Shown: positions 50,101 to 57,728 of the stretch, piece after piece
How positions within the stretch are numbered: the stretch's first letter is position 1
Layout: each line of letters begins with the position of its first letter
DNA from: Leptospira congkakensis
GTDB taxonomy: Bacteria > Spirochaetota > Leptospiria > Leptospirales > Leptospiraceae
Assembly (NCBI RefSeq): GCF_004770265.1
Contig: NZ_RQGQ01000011.1
Span: forward strand, 62,001 to 126,000
DNA: 64,000 nucleotides
Direction of reading: 5' to 3'
Notes under the pieces: model-generated
Database searches by the model: none
What the model was told of the DNA's origin: nothing
Seen by the model: the letters and a program-made list of their open reading frames with translations, nothing else
Made by a program: the position numbers and the translations under genes

Positions 50101-50210
50101 GTGGCCTTGGCCTGGATATTGTTCGTAGAGTGATACTAAAACATAACGGACATATTGAAGTAAATTCGAATCCAGGAAAAACTACTTTTACAGTATCACT
50201 TCCACTTTAA
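47181..50210 (+). CDS. Multi-PAS sensor histidine kinase
   Basis: 1009 residues without membrane segments. About five PAS/PAC units (near 25-150, 165-285, 295-405, 415-535, 545-640) precede a coiled coil and a histidine kinase core. Phosphoacceptor His702 lies in AGIAHEVNNPLGA; the ATPase has DDLIQVWTNLVFNAIQAM, DNGCGIP (from Asp947) and GEGSGLGL (about 973). There are about 100 residues of extra helical sequence between the H box and the second dimerisation helix (about 725-830). No response regulator is adjacent. Its last four bases overlap the convergent DUF6544-like gene. Confidence 0.9.
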   Translation: MKTYEGISLEEAIQKIAELEKILEEKEQNTYKTFFDQDEEAIVVFDIQSRLFTDCNAKLTATLGFTKEEFTKLSVMDISPKYQPNGQLSESLARHYIDEGFKKENIRFDWVHLNHKGEEVFCEVRLYNYTTANGGAFARAVIQKKDQVIQLQKKLEQKEKLLSKVTQTLPGIIYIQSMATDEFLYLNNTLETQLGYKVDSILTLDFLIKNILYPDDVPRIEEHAKRMFVEKNTDIYEIDFRVFHKNGNIHWLRVWETNFSFNAEGVPTEVLGIGQDITSIKNIEFNLKKQNDLSEEIRRTSKSGVWEWTATTDQMFWTPDLYFLLCTDPKYYKPTKQKLIDFFVPADQQIIANAIKEAEINFEPFDLELEMMVKTKFWVRIQGKVITDSNQIFKIIGSIENIDDSRKKRLELLDNEYRFHKVADQTGLVIYDYDVTTGKIIWDGAIKSVLGYEKEEFNLFDIHGWENLLHEEDRLHTVQALQESIATRTPYRAYYRIRRKDGTFAPIEERGAFLSKNFSEPGRLVGVLENVSARVEFLKTIETKEKRFRNFYNFASEAIVITEEDKILDANLAFQKLFGYEKFEDITISSLIGDPLWMGLSSKEKSFSADGHKRDGVSIPLQINRKDLGDGRYLLSFIDLTSIHEANSIKHALNDIQERNDRIITQKIELEKALEELRLTQSQLILNEKMASLGQLIAGIAHEVNNPLGAIKASSELILNKIKDQIERQNQVIHFLNQKSPEIRNTYFDWLLSSFNTKNHIHGSISRKQKRALVIHLNELGCKHSEVIAEEVIDLGIQDSFHKIEYLANEDDFLELFNYGLDYIQAAQYLNSTLESIQRVSKILYALKNFAHFDKLGAKVKADLISNIETVLTLYNNQIKTGITVTRDYPENLSPIYCYPDDLIQVWTNLVFNAIQAMNYKGKLIVHVREKTSPINHNPLVEVTIEDNGCGIPDDIKERIFEPFFTTKELGEGSGLGLDIVRRVILKHNGHIEVNSNPGKTTFTVSLPL

Positions 50211-51064
50211 ATTAACCCTTTTAGATTGTATTCCACCGTCTTTAAGAAAAATTTTCCGTAAATATAATCTCCTTCCGGATAATTCCAAATGGCTTCTCCG
50301 TAAGTAGGTAATTTAATTCCATTAAACTCTTTATAATCACGAACAGGAGTTGTCCAACGTGCCTTACGCAAACTACCATCATCCTGTAAAGCAGATCGAT
50401 CCTCCGATACAAACTTGATCAGTTCTCCCAATTCATTAAAATATAACATTGCAGATACTTGGTATTTACCATTTTTAAATATCACCTTGGCAGATAATTT
50501 GTCCACGGGTGCCCAACGAATATTTTTATGGATTAAGGCACCTGGTGCAAACAAACAAAGATCGTTTAACACGGTAACAGTTTCTGTTTCGGAGAGATTT
50601 TCTCCCTCCAAATCAACGGCATTAAATAGGGAAGCGACTCGAACAATCATAATCGCCTTTTCTTCCGAATAGGAATGTAAAACACGAAAAGGAACACCCA
50701 TCTTACTTGCTTTCATAAAAAAATAACGAGAAGGATGATTAAAAAAATTATATTGTTCGGAGGAAGCATCCATAGGTTTTGTATTCGGACTTTGGTACAT
50801 CAATTCATCAAATACGATTCGCATATTTTGAACTTGTGGTTTCCCAACTACCCCCGTATACAAAAGATAATTTTGGACCGGAGATGGCAAATTTTGGATA
50901 TCTAGTTTTGTTAGAACTCTACTTTCCTGTAACGGTTGTTTCAAAAAATCAATTTCTACTTTGGAATTAAAGGAAGTCTGGATCCCGTTACATCCAAAAA
51001 ATAAAATCAATATCCATGTTCGCAAAATATTAAAAAACATTCTTTTGGTTTCTGATTGGTTCAT
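50207..51064 (-). CDS. DUF6544-like lipoprotein
   Basis: 285 residues from the ATG at 51064 (the frame is open 13 codons further upstream). The start gives a hydrophobic lipoprotein signal ending LILFFGC. The mature sequence fits the DUF6544/DUF6920 family as I remember it: LPSPVQNYLLYTGVVGKPQV, FFNHPSRYFFMKA, IRWAPVDKLSAKVIF and DYKEFNGIKLPTYGEAIW. Function unknown; probably lipid-facing beta sheet. Convergent with the PAS kinase gene. Confidence 0.65.
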   Translation of the reverse strand: MNQSETKRMFFNILRTWILILFFGCNGIQTSFNSKVEIDFLKQPLQESRVLTKLDIQNLPSPVQNYLLYTGVVGKPQVQNMRIVFDELMYQSPNTKPMDASSEQYNFFNHPSRYFFMKASKMGVPFRVLHSYSEEKAIMIVRVASLFNAVDLEGENLSETETVTVLNDLCLFAPGALIHKNIRWAPVDKLSAKVIFKNGKYQVSAMLYFNELGELIKFVSEDRSALQDDGSLRKARWTTPVRDYKEFNGIKLPTYGEAIWNYPEGDYIYGKFFLKTVEYNLKGLI

Positions 51065-51421
51065 CTTTCTTGTTCCCGCAAAACAGATTCGTAAATTACT
51101 CAATGGTTACTGATGGAAACTGAGAAAGAAAAGTAAAAAATTGATTTGAAATCTTTAGATTGATTCTATATTTTCACTGCACCAAACAAAACTTTTTACT
51201 CATTTTGGTTCCATCATCACTCTTGTGATCAAAACCTTTGTAGAAATGTATTTTTTCCGGCTCCACAAAGAAGCGCAAGGGATCGTAGCGTAAATCCTTT
51301 GCGAAGCAAAGATTGCAGCGGAGAGCACGGTCGCACTCGTGCGATGCGCAAAAAAAAGCAAAAACGATCCAATCGATAAAGGAAGTTTCCTGTATACTAA
51401 GTTCAATCAAAAGGAGAGAAT
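51065..51421. other. Intergenic region upstream of the VOC gene
   Basis: A 357-base divergent gap. The left part (51065-51270) is AT-rich with no gene that I can support. The right part holds copy 2 of the dispersed repeat (51273-51350). The last bases AAGGAGAG (51411-51418) are the ribosome binding site of the VOC gene. Short open frames that cross the repeat on the minus strand have no coding character. Confidence 0.6.
51273..51350 (+). repeat. Dispersed intergenic repeat, copy 2
   Basis: CGCAAGGGATCGTAGCG, then a hairpin CTTTGC/GCAAAG (51297-51302 and 51306-51311, with flanking AAT/ATT), then AGCGGAGAGCACGGTC and a second perfect hairpin TCGCAC/GTGCGA (51331-51336, 51339-51344). The order of blocks matches the copy on the minus strand at 38540-38643: AGGGATC, hairpin, AGCG, GGAGnAGC, CGGTC. 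It is GC-rich against an AT-rich background. Confidence 0.6.
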
Positions 51422-51814
51422 ATGAAATTTCAACAAATCCACACGGGAATCATTACAGAGAAATTAATCGAAACAAAAAACTTTTACGAAAAATGGTTAG
51501 GGCTAACCACTAAATTCGAATCGGATTGGTTTATTTTGTTATGTTTGCCGAATAAGCCAGAAGTGGAAATTGCAATCATGAAACCTAACCAAGAACAGGT
51601 GAGAAAATCTTATTTTCAAACTCCTTACCAAGGAAAAGGAATTTGGTTTATCTTCGAATCAAAAGATGTAGAAAAAGATTTTGAAGAATTAAAAGAAAAA
51701 AAGGCGCCGATAGACCTTCCTCTCACTACCGAAGAATGGGGAGATGTTCATTTCACATTGATTGATCCAAATGGGATCGGAATTGATATTGTCCAGGAAC
51801 GAAATCCAGATTAA
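51422..51814 (+). CDS. VOC (glyoxalase-fold) family protein
   Basis: 130 residues with two beta-alpha-beta-beta-beta units. Typical elements are QIHTGIITEKLIETKNFYEK at the start and WGDVHFTLIDPNGIGIDIVQ at the end. His5 and late acidic residues could bind metal, but the set of metal ligands is not certain from the sequence. The VOC superfamily covers isomerases, dioxygenases and resistance proteins, so no substrate can be named. Strong ribosome binding site AAGGAGAG. Confidence 0.82.
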   Translation: MKFQQIHTGIITEKLIETKNFYEKWLGLTTKFESDWFILLCLPNKPEVEIAIMKPNQEQVRKSYFQTPYQGKGIWFIFESKDVEKDFEELKEKKAPIDLPLTTEEWGDVHFTLIDPNGIGIDIVQERNPD

Positions 51815-51881
51815 AATTTAGAAAGACAAATGGGAACAGACTTTCTTTTCTTAGTTTTAAACTTAAGAAAGGAAGTTTCCG

Positions 51882-52742
51882 TTGCCACAAAAACCCGACC
51901 CCTATCCTATTTGGAACCTACTGGAAGGTAAATTGGATGATACTATTGGCCTCGGACAAATTGCTTTTTTTACGGGGTATAGTGACTGGCACTTCCATCG
52001 GTTGTTTAAATCCATCCAAGGAGAAAATGTAAAAGAATACATTCGCCGGTTACGATTAGAAAAAGCTGCATACGAATTAAAAATCACAAACTTCCCAATT
52101 TTAGAAATTGCCATCGAAGCAGGTTTTTTATCTCATGAAGCTTTTTCCAAAGCCTTCAAACGTGTGATAGGAATCACACCTTCCGAATTTAGAAAAAAAT
52201 ACCAAAAGAAAAAAACAATATCAAATAAAGTCCACCAAACATTGCCAGATGGAATTTCAAAATTTGGATTCCAGAAAAAAACAATTTCCACTTTTTCTAT
52301 TGCCTTTGTTCGCCATATAGGAAGTTACGAAGAACTGCCTGGCCCCATCGCAGGGAGTAATGAAGTAAAACAAATCCAATCCTTGATACAGAGTTGGAAC
52401 TCATCCTATACAAATCATAAATGGATTGGAATCAGCCAGGATGATCCAGAAATTTCACCAAAAGGAAAAATTCGATTTGATCTTGGAATCACAGTTGGGT
52501 CTCTTCAAAAAAAACTAATCCAAGGATTTGGAGTTCAGTCCATTCCCGGCGGGAAATATTTACAAATTCGTTACCAAGGAAAGTACCAAGGTCTACCTAA
52601 AATTTATGATTGGATTCTAAACGATTATACAAAATCGAACTCATTGAAACTAAAGAACCAACCACCTTGGGAATGTTATTTGAATCCATTGGAAAAGGAT
52701 GATGATAAACGTTTAACGGATATATACATTCCTCTAACATAA
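51882..52742 (+). CDS. AraC-type regulator with C-terminal GyrI-like effector-binding domain
   Basis: 286 residues starting at a TTG (51882), supported by AAAGGAAG seven bases upstream. Two helix-turn-helix motifs lie at about 18-105 (IGLGQIAFFTGYSDWHFHRL and LEIAIEAGFLSHEAFSKAFK, ending ITPSEFRKKY). Residues about 125-285 are a GyrI-like small-molecule-binding domain (FVRHIGSYEELP, PGGKYLQIRYQGKY, DIYIPL), as in Rob- and BmrR-type regulators. It follows the VOC gene by 67 bases on the same strand and may respond to a drug or toxic compound. Confidence 0.88.
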   Translation: MPQKPDPYPIWNLLEGKLDDTIGLGQIAFFTGYSDWHFHRLFKSIQGENVKEYIRRLRLEKAAYELKITNFPILEIAIEAGFLSHEAFSKAFKRVIGITPSEFRKKYQKKKTISNKVHQTLPDGISKFGFQKKTISTFSIAFVRHIGSYEELPGPIAGSNEVKQIQSLIQSWNSSYTNHKWIGISQDDPEISPKGKIRFDLGITVGSLQKKLIQGFGVQSIPGGKYLQIRYQGKYQGLPKIYDWILNDYTKSNSLKLKNQPPWECYLNPLEKDDDKRLTDIYIPLT

Positions 52743-52817
52743 GGGATTTTATTTTTTCTCGTTCGTTTTTCAAATTTTGCTTTCACCTTTTTGTTTTTTT
52801 GCATAGGATCAAGTCCC

Positions 52818-53657
52818 ATGAAACTATTTTCAAAAATTTGGATCCTTTGTTTTTTTGTATTTGAATCTTGTGTTGTTTTCCAAGCAACAAAAGTTCCGGC
52901 AAACAATCTCAAGTCGGCTGTTGAAACTAATTCTATCAAAACTCCGAAGGTTGTTTTTCTCGGAGATAGTATCACTCACGGGCGAGTGAGTTATGACTAT
53001 GTAGATTCTATTGCCAAAAATCCAAATTTATCAAATTACCAAATAATTAACGAAGGAATCAATAGTCGTTTGACAGTTCAAATTTTAGAACAACTCGAAA
53101 ATTTAAAAAAACTGAATCCAGATTATGTTTTTCTTTTGATTGGAACAAATGATTTAAAAGCAACGTTATCGAGCGAGGAATACGATCGTTATGCGAGTCT
53201 TTGGAAACTAAAAGAGCCAGTCACAGAAGAAAGTTTTGTAAACAATCTCACAAAAATCATCCAAACCATTCAAAAAGAAACAAAAGCTAAACTGATTGTG
53301 TTTTCACCACCTGTTCTAGGCGAAGATCCAAACTCAGTTCCTTTCCAAAGGTCAAAAAGGTTTGCCGAACTGACCAAACAAGTTACCACAAAAGAAAAAA
53401 CCATCTACAAACCACTCCATGAGACTTTATCAAAAGGACTGGAAGAATCAAAACTAAGCTCTCGTAAACCATACATCCAAAGCACTTGGGCTATGTATTG
53501 GACCATTCTGAAATACTATTCAACGACTGCTAGTTGGGATGATCTCGGAGATTCCAACGGATATTATTATTTAACAGACGCCATTCATTTGAATGCACGT
53601 GGTGGAAAGATTTTAGAAGCCATGGCCTTAGAAGAAATTTTACCAAAGAAGAAATAG
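52818..53657 (+). CDS. SGNH/GDSL-hydrolase lipoprotein
   Basis: 279 residues from the ATG at 52818 (the frame continues nine codons upstream). MKLFSKIWILCFFVFESC is a lipoprotein signal (Cys18). The SGNH catalytic blocks are all present: GDSIT with nucleophile Ser51 (block I), a Gly in NEGINS (block II), GTND with Asn111 (block III), and DAIH with Asp254 and His257 (block V). A surface-attached esterase or acyl hydrolase; substrate unknown. A terminator follows. Confidence 0.87.
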   Translation: MKLFSKIWILCFFVFESCVVFQATKVPANNLKSAVETNSIKTPKVVFLGDSITHGRVSYDYVDSIAKNPNLSNYQIINEGINSRLTVQILEQLENLKKLNPDYVFLLIGTNDLKATLSSEEYDRYASLWKLKEPVTEESFVNNLTKIIQTIQKETKAKLIVFSPPVLGEDPNSVPFQRSKRFAELTKQVTTKEKTIYKPLHETLSKGLEESKLSSRKPYIQSTWAMYWTILKYYSTTASWDDLGDSNGYYYLTDAIHLNARGGKILEAMALEEILPKKK

Positions 53658-53671
53658 TAGAAAGACCATCC

Positions 53672-53718
53672 GTAATATCTTTAAAGATTCATTCATATCT
53701 GTAGATATTACTATTTTG
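53672..53718 (+). terminator. Terminator after the SGNH hydrolase gene
   Basis: GTAATATCT (53672-53680) pairs perfectly with AGATATTAC (53703-53711), with further weak pairing in the loop, and TATTTTG follows. It overlaps the end of the convergent gene relic by three bases. Confidence 0.5.
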
Positions 53719-53806
53719 ATCTCTGGACAATGATCGGTATTTCAGCAGGACGGTTATAACGAAGAGGAACGAACGATCAACCTAAACCTGCTGGTATCAA
53801 AACATC
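53711..53806 (-). pseudogene. 3' relic of a second metallophosphoesterase gene
   Basis: Translated on the minus strand, 53806-53711 reads DVLIPAGLG, then a stop (TGA), then SFVPLRYNRPAEIPIIVQRSK and a final stop. This aligns without gaps to the last 30 residues of the metallophosphoesterase at 40109-40930 (FISAGVGWSIIPVRFYCP..., ending RSK), with the Trp of VGWS changed to TGA. No 5' part is found. The neighbouring membrane-protein gene ends exactly at the break, so its arrival or a deletion removed the rest. Confidence 0.7.
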
Positions 53807-54293
53807 ATCTTATGAGTTTGGCTATATTGATTTGATACAATAAAAACAGAACCATTATCATATTAGAAAAAAGGATTAGACCAACAAATATTTTAATCTT
53901 TTTTGCTGTGATCTCCCCAGAAATGCCGCCATCTCGCACCCGAATAAGACCCGGATGTTCTATTAAAAACTCAGCTCCCTGCTTAAAATAAATCCAATAG
54001 AACGCAAGCAACCAAATTACTAAAATAGAAATATAAAAGATAATGATAAAAGGATTAAAAGTGTTTAGATATAGATAATCAAATAAACCGGTTGTATATT
54101 GGGACAAATTACCAATACCTACAATGACCCAAGGAATATTTCCATAAAAGATAATTCCTTTCACTAGTTTATCATACCCAGGTTCTAACTCTGGTTTTGC
54201 TTTTATGTATTTTTGGGATCTAAATTTTAAAACAAGTGCATTGAAAACTGTAACAATGATAAACACAATCCAAATATGATTAAAAAGAATCAT
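53805..54293 (-). CDS. Four-TM membrane protein of unknown function
   Basis: 162 residues with four hydrophobic segments (about 3-22, 45-65, 83-105, 133-155) and few polar motifs: a PELEPGYDKL loop and HPGLIRVRDGGISG between segments 3 and 4. A strong ribosome binding site (AAGGAGTGAGGA) precedes the ATG. No family recognised. Its stop overlaps the metallophosphoesterase relic, and it lies 65 bases after the propeller lipoprotein gene on the same strand. Confidence 0.7.
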   Translation of the reverse strand: MILFNHIWIVFIIVTVFNALVLKFRSQKYIKAKPELEPGYDKLVKGIIFYGNIPWVIVGIGNLSQYTTGLFDYLYLNTFNPFIIIFYISILVIWLLAFYWIYFKQGAEFLIEHPGLIRVRDGGISGEITAKKIKIFVGLILFSNMIMVLFLLYQINIAKLIR

Positions 54294-54358
54294 TCCTCAC
54301 TCCTTAAAGAAATAATTAAAAAATCTTTCCTTAAATGGAAATTTCAAGGGAACAAATT

Positions 54359-55783
54359 TTAATACATAATGACACGGTTATTGATACTATCTGTAATAAA
54401 GATTCCTTCTCCATTAATGGATATATTTTGAGGAAAATTGAGACCAGTTGCTGATAAACCGAAACTGCTAAGCGTAAAACTGCCATTCCCCGATTGTCCA
54501 AAAACTTTTGATGCCGTTGTGTTGGTTCCTGAATAAAGTAAAACTCGATTATTGGTCGTGTCAGCAATCCAAACATCTCCACCAATTGCAAATACGCCCC
54601 TAGGTGCATTCAAAGTCCCGGCGCCAATACCTCCATTATTTGCTAAACTAGAGGTAAAGTTGGGTTGTCCATACACGCGAGTGGCGGTAGTGCTTGTACC
54701 TGGATAAAATAAAACTCGGTGGTTTCCTGTATCAGCAATATACAGTCCATCAGAACTCACAGCAACACCTTCTGGTGAGCTAAGTGTAGTGGCTGTACAT
54801 CCAGAAGTGTTTCCAATAAAACTAGTTTGGCCATAAACTCGACTGGCACTATAACTTCCATTGGGAAAATAAAGTACACGGTGATTTGAATTATCTACTA
54901 CATAAAACCCTTCGTTGTCAGCTGCCATTCCATATGGCCCCGTAATGGTATTAACAGCTGCGGAAGTTGGGGAGGCGGTGGTAAAATCGACTTGGCCATA
55001 CACCCTTGACGCAGTATTATTTGTTCCTTCAAAGTATAAAACTCGGAGGTTATTTAGGTCACCTATGTACAATCCAGAAGAGTCTTTGGCAAGCCCTAAA
55101 GGAAATGCAAAGTTGGAACTTGTAACGTGGGAAATATTTTGATTAAAGTTTAATTGGCCGATCACTCTGGAGGCAGTGGTATTTGATCCAGAAAAATATA
55201 AAACACGTGTGGCTGCAGAATCCGTTATATAAACGCCTGAATCTTCAGCAATGACGTAATTTGGAGAGGCCAAAGAGTTTTCTGTTGTAGGTGAATTATT
55301 GGATGAAGTGAAAGATCCAAGTTGTCCATAAACTCGCTTAGCGGTTGTTGTATGACAAATGATTAAGACATTGGTAATACCTAGTACTACGGTTCCCTCT
55401 GAACCTTTGTGTATGACACAGGCGATTGTCTCTGGTTGTTTTGCAATGGACAATGTATATTTTGAACCGAATCCACTTGCGAGCGGAATGGAAAAACTGG
55501 TGGCGCCTGGCGGAACGGAAAGTTCGGAACCGGTACTAGTTCGAAGCACCATTCCCGACGTGGTAAGGCCTACAATGGAACCACTTAGAGACAAGGCCGT
55601 CGATACACTACAATGGGGAGAAAAGTCAGCTATCGCAAACTTTAAAAGGATTGAATTTAAAAATTCATTGGAATTCGAATCGCATGAATTGGATAATTCT
55701 GATTTGTTACAGGAAAAAAAACAGAAAACAATCACAAGTGTATAAGCAAAAAAACGATTCACCACAAATTGAAACATTTTCAT
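54359..55783 (-). CDS. NHL-type beta-propeller lipoprotein
   Basis: 474 residues. An N-terminal lipoprotein signal ends VFCFFSC (Cys25 region), then a short Ser-rich linker and an Ig-like piece (about 60-150, SLSGSIVGLTTSGMVL). Six repeats of about 45-50 residues follow, each with RVLYF-(S/E/P)G-x-x-TASRVYGQ and a Gly-Leu-Tyr-Ile-(A/T)-D element (VYGQLGSF, VIGQLNF, VYGQVDF, VYGQTSF, VYGQPNF, VFGQSGN). This predicts a six-bladed NHL propeller at the cell surface or in the periplasm. Ligand unknown. Such lipoproteins are frequent in Leptospira. Confidence 0.85.
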   Translation of the reverse strand: MKMFQFVVNRFFAYTLVIVFCFFSCNKSELSNSCDSNSNEFLNSILLKFAIADFSPHCSVSTALSLSGSIVGLTTSGMVLRTSTGSELSVPPGATSFSIPLASGFGSKYTLSIAKQPETIACVIHKGSEGTVVLGITNVLIICHTTTAKRVYGQLGSFTSSNNSPTTENSLASPNYVIAEDSGVYITDSAATRVLYFSGSNTTASRVIGQLNFNQNISHVTSSNFAFPLGLAKDSSGLYIGDLNNLRVLYFEGTNNTASRVYGQVDFTTASPTSAAVNTITGPYGMAADNEGFYVVDNSNHRVLYFPNGSYSASRVYGQTSFIGNTSGCTATTLSSPEGVAVSSDGLYIADTGNHRVLFYPGTSTTATRVYGQPNFTSSLANNGGIGAGTLNAPRGVFAIGGDVWIADTTNNRVLLYSGTNTTASKVFGQSGNGSFTLSSFGLSATGLNFPQNISINGEGIFITDSINNRVIMY

Positions 55784-55973
55784 TTCCTAAATTCCAAGCA
55801 AGTATAAATCTCTTTTACGTAGATTAGGTGGTAAATTCAAATCTTCTTTAAAAAATCAAGTTTTGAAAGATCAACGGATGAGACCTTGCTCTGATTTCTA
55901 CTAGTTCCATCCAAGAAAATAAAAATATAGCTTTTTTATCGCCAAAGATAACATACATCTTGTTACAGTAGAA

Positions 55974-56020
55974 CTGGATAGATGCCGATTTCTATTACAA
56001 TCGCCACCGCCGCTATCCAG
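55974..56020 (+). promoter_or_regulatory. Nested hairpin in the leader of the chemoreceptor gene
   Basis: CTGGATAG (55974-55981) pairs perfectly with CTATCCAG (56013-56020), and inside the loop CGATT and AATCG (55986-55990, 55999-56003) form a second 5-bp stem. It ends 15 bases before the ATG at 56036, with GAGG in between. No T run. I do not recognise it as a known riboswitch class. The rest of the 252-base gap (55784-56035) is AT-rich. Confidence 0.45.
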
Positions 56021-56035
56021 TGAGGAAACTAGGGA

Positions 56036-57616
56036 ATGTCCGCAGAAACAAACGAAATCAGTCGATTTGAAAGAACTCTCTTTCGTAAAGGTATTTCACT
56101 AATTGTGTACACAAAGTACGGATTGAGTGCTGTTTTCCTTTTGGGAGTGGCTGCCAATGTAGCAACAAAAAGTTTTATACCCAATTTCATAGGATCCCTA
56201 ATCTTTTTACTCAACGGGCTTGTTCCTGGTTATTTTTTAAGGAAAGGAAAAGAAATTTCTCGGCTTTGGGCTTTCACCATTATTTTTATCGATTTGTTAA
56301 TTCTAGTTAGTTTTTTCTATTTAGACGTTTATAATAATTATGCAAAAGGTGATGCAAGTAATACCATTAACGCTGGTATTTTTTACATCATTTTTGTTTT
56401 TATTGCCATCTATTCTAGTTTTTTATTCGAATCAAAACTTGTGATGACTGTGGGAATCATTTCCACCTGTTTGTATTTAGGTGGAATTTATTTATCAGCC
56501 AAACTTGGTGCAGCCCTCGTTGCCAAAGCCAATCCAGAAATGTTACGAGCCAACAATATCATTATCGCAACGGAAGTACAAAAGGTTATTTTTTTCTTTG
56601 GTGTCATCTTTAGTTTACGATTTGTGGTAGCCCTTATCAAAGAGATGCAATCAGACTTAAAATTAAAACTGAAAGACACGTTAGAGAAACAAGTTTTTAT
56701 TTCTAACAAATCTAGCCAAATGGAAAAGTCTGCAATTACTCTTGCGGCGTCTGTTGATACCTTACAATCAATGTCGGATGAACTACACAACCAGTCGCAG
56801 AACCAAGCCGCATCCGTAGAAGAAATATCTGCATCGGTAGAAGAGCTCTCCTCTTCTGCAGTGAGTTCCGCAAACTTAGTAGAAGACCAAGTAGCAAGAG
56901 TCAAAATTGTTGACCAAGATTTTTTATCGCTTCAGAATATAAGTGAAAGTGTAAAATCAAAAACAACTCAAATTGCAAAAGACGTAAGTATCTCTGCTGA
57001 TTTTAGCAAAAAAGTTAAACTATCTTCGGAAGAACTCAATACGATCTATTCTGACTTAAACAATGCATTTTCCAAAGTAGAAGAAATCAACCAAATGATG
57101 TCAGAGATTGCGGACCAGACCAACTTACTAGCATTAAATGCTTCTATCGAAGCCGCTCGGGCAGGAGAACATGGAAGAGGATTTGCAGTAGTCGCCCAGG
57201 AAGTTGCAAAACTTGCCGACCGTTCTCAGTCCAATGCGGGGACCATTGCCAAAATTGTAAAAGAAGCAGGTCTTAAAATCAATGAAGGCACCAGGTTTTC
57301 CAAAGAAGTAAAAACCCAAGTAGAAAGCCAAAATGAGGAATTACTTCGTATCGAAAGCGAAATTTTGAGTTTAGAAGGACATGTCACCGAACAAGAAAAT
57401 CTGAACACCAAACTGAGAGTTACCTTTTCCGAACTCCATGTTTTGTCAGAACAAATTGGAGTGATTGCCCAAGAACAAATGTCTGGTAGCAAAGAGATCA
57501 ACCATGCGATCACGGTCATTGATGAAACCACGCAAAAATTGGCAGATTCCGTCCAACTCCTTTATGAAGAAATCAATGAGATTCACTCGCAATCCAAACA
57601 ACTAACTTCCACATAA
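56036..57616 (+). CDS. Membrane methyl-accepting chemotaxis protein
   Basis: 526 residues. The N-terminal 210 residues hold about six membrane segments without a large periplasmic sensor, so it senses within or at the membrane. After a coiled coil, the signalling hairpin tip [20 protein letters not shown] (from about 357) with [19 protein letters not shown] is canonical for MCP signal domains. Gln/Glu pairs on the flanks are candidate methylation sites. No C-terminal CheR-binding pentapeptide is seen (ends SKQLTST). A nested hairpin precedes the start. Confidence 0.92.
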   Translation: MSAETNEISRFERTLFRKGISLIVYTKYGLSAVFLLGVAANVATKSFIPNFIGSLIFLLNGLVPGYFLRKGKEISRLWAFTIIFIDLLILVSFFYLDVYNNYAKGDASNTINAGIFYIIFVFIAIYSSFLFESKLVMTVGIISTCLYLGGIYLSAKLGAALVAKANPEMLRANNIIIATEVQKVIFFFGVIFSLRFVVALIKEMQSDLKLKLKDTLEKQVFISNKSSQMEKSAITLAASVDTLQSMSDELHNQSQNQAASVEEISASVEELSSSAVSSANLVEDQVARVKIVDQDFLSLQNISESVKSKTTQIAKDVSISADFSKKVKLSSEELNTIYSDLNNAFSKVEEINQMMSEIADQTNLLALNASIEAARAGEHGRGFAVVAQEVAKLADRSQSNAGTIAKIVKEAGLKINEGTRFSKEVKTQVESQNEELLRIESEILSLEGHVTEQENLNTKLRVTFSELHVLSEQIGVIAQEQMSGSKEINHAITVIDETTQKLADSVQLLYEEINEIHSQSKQLTST

Positions 57617-57728
57617 GGGATTTCCCTGTAGCTAAACAAAGTTTTAAGAATAAACCTGTCTTTACAACAAGTAGTGTTTCTAAAATCTTGGGAAATTGTA
57701 GGAAATAAATTGCTCATCTTAGCGTGTC

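Noticed and set aside
51174..51410. Two overlapping minus-strand frames (78 and 68 codons) before the VOC gene.
   Set aside because: They run through the dispersed repeat and have Cys-rich, non-protein-like composition and no ribosome binding site.
55974..56020. c-di-GMP (GEMM) riboswitch before the chemoreceptor.
   Set aside because: The conserved GEMM core sequences are absent; only a nested hairpin is present.
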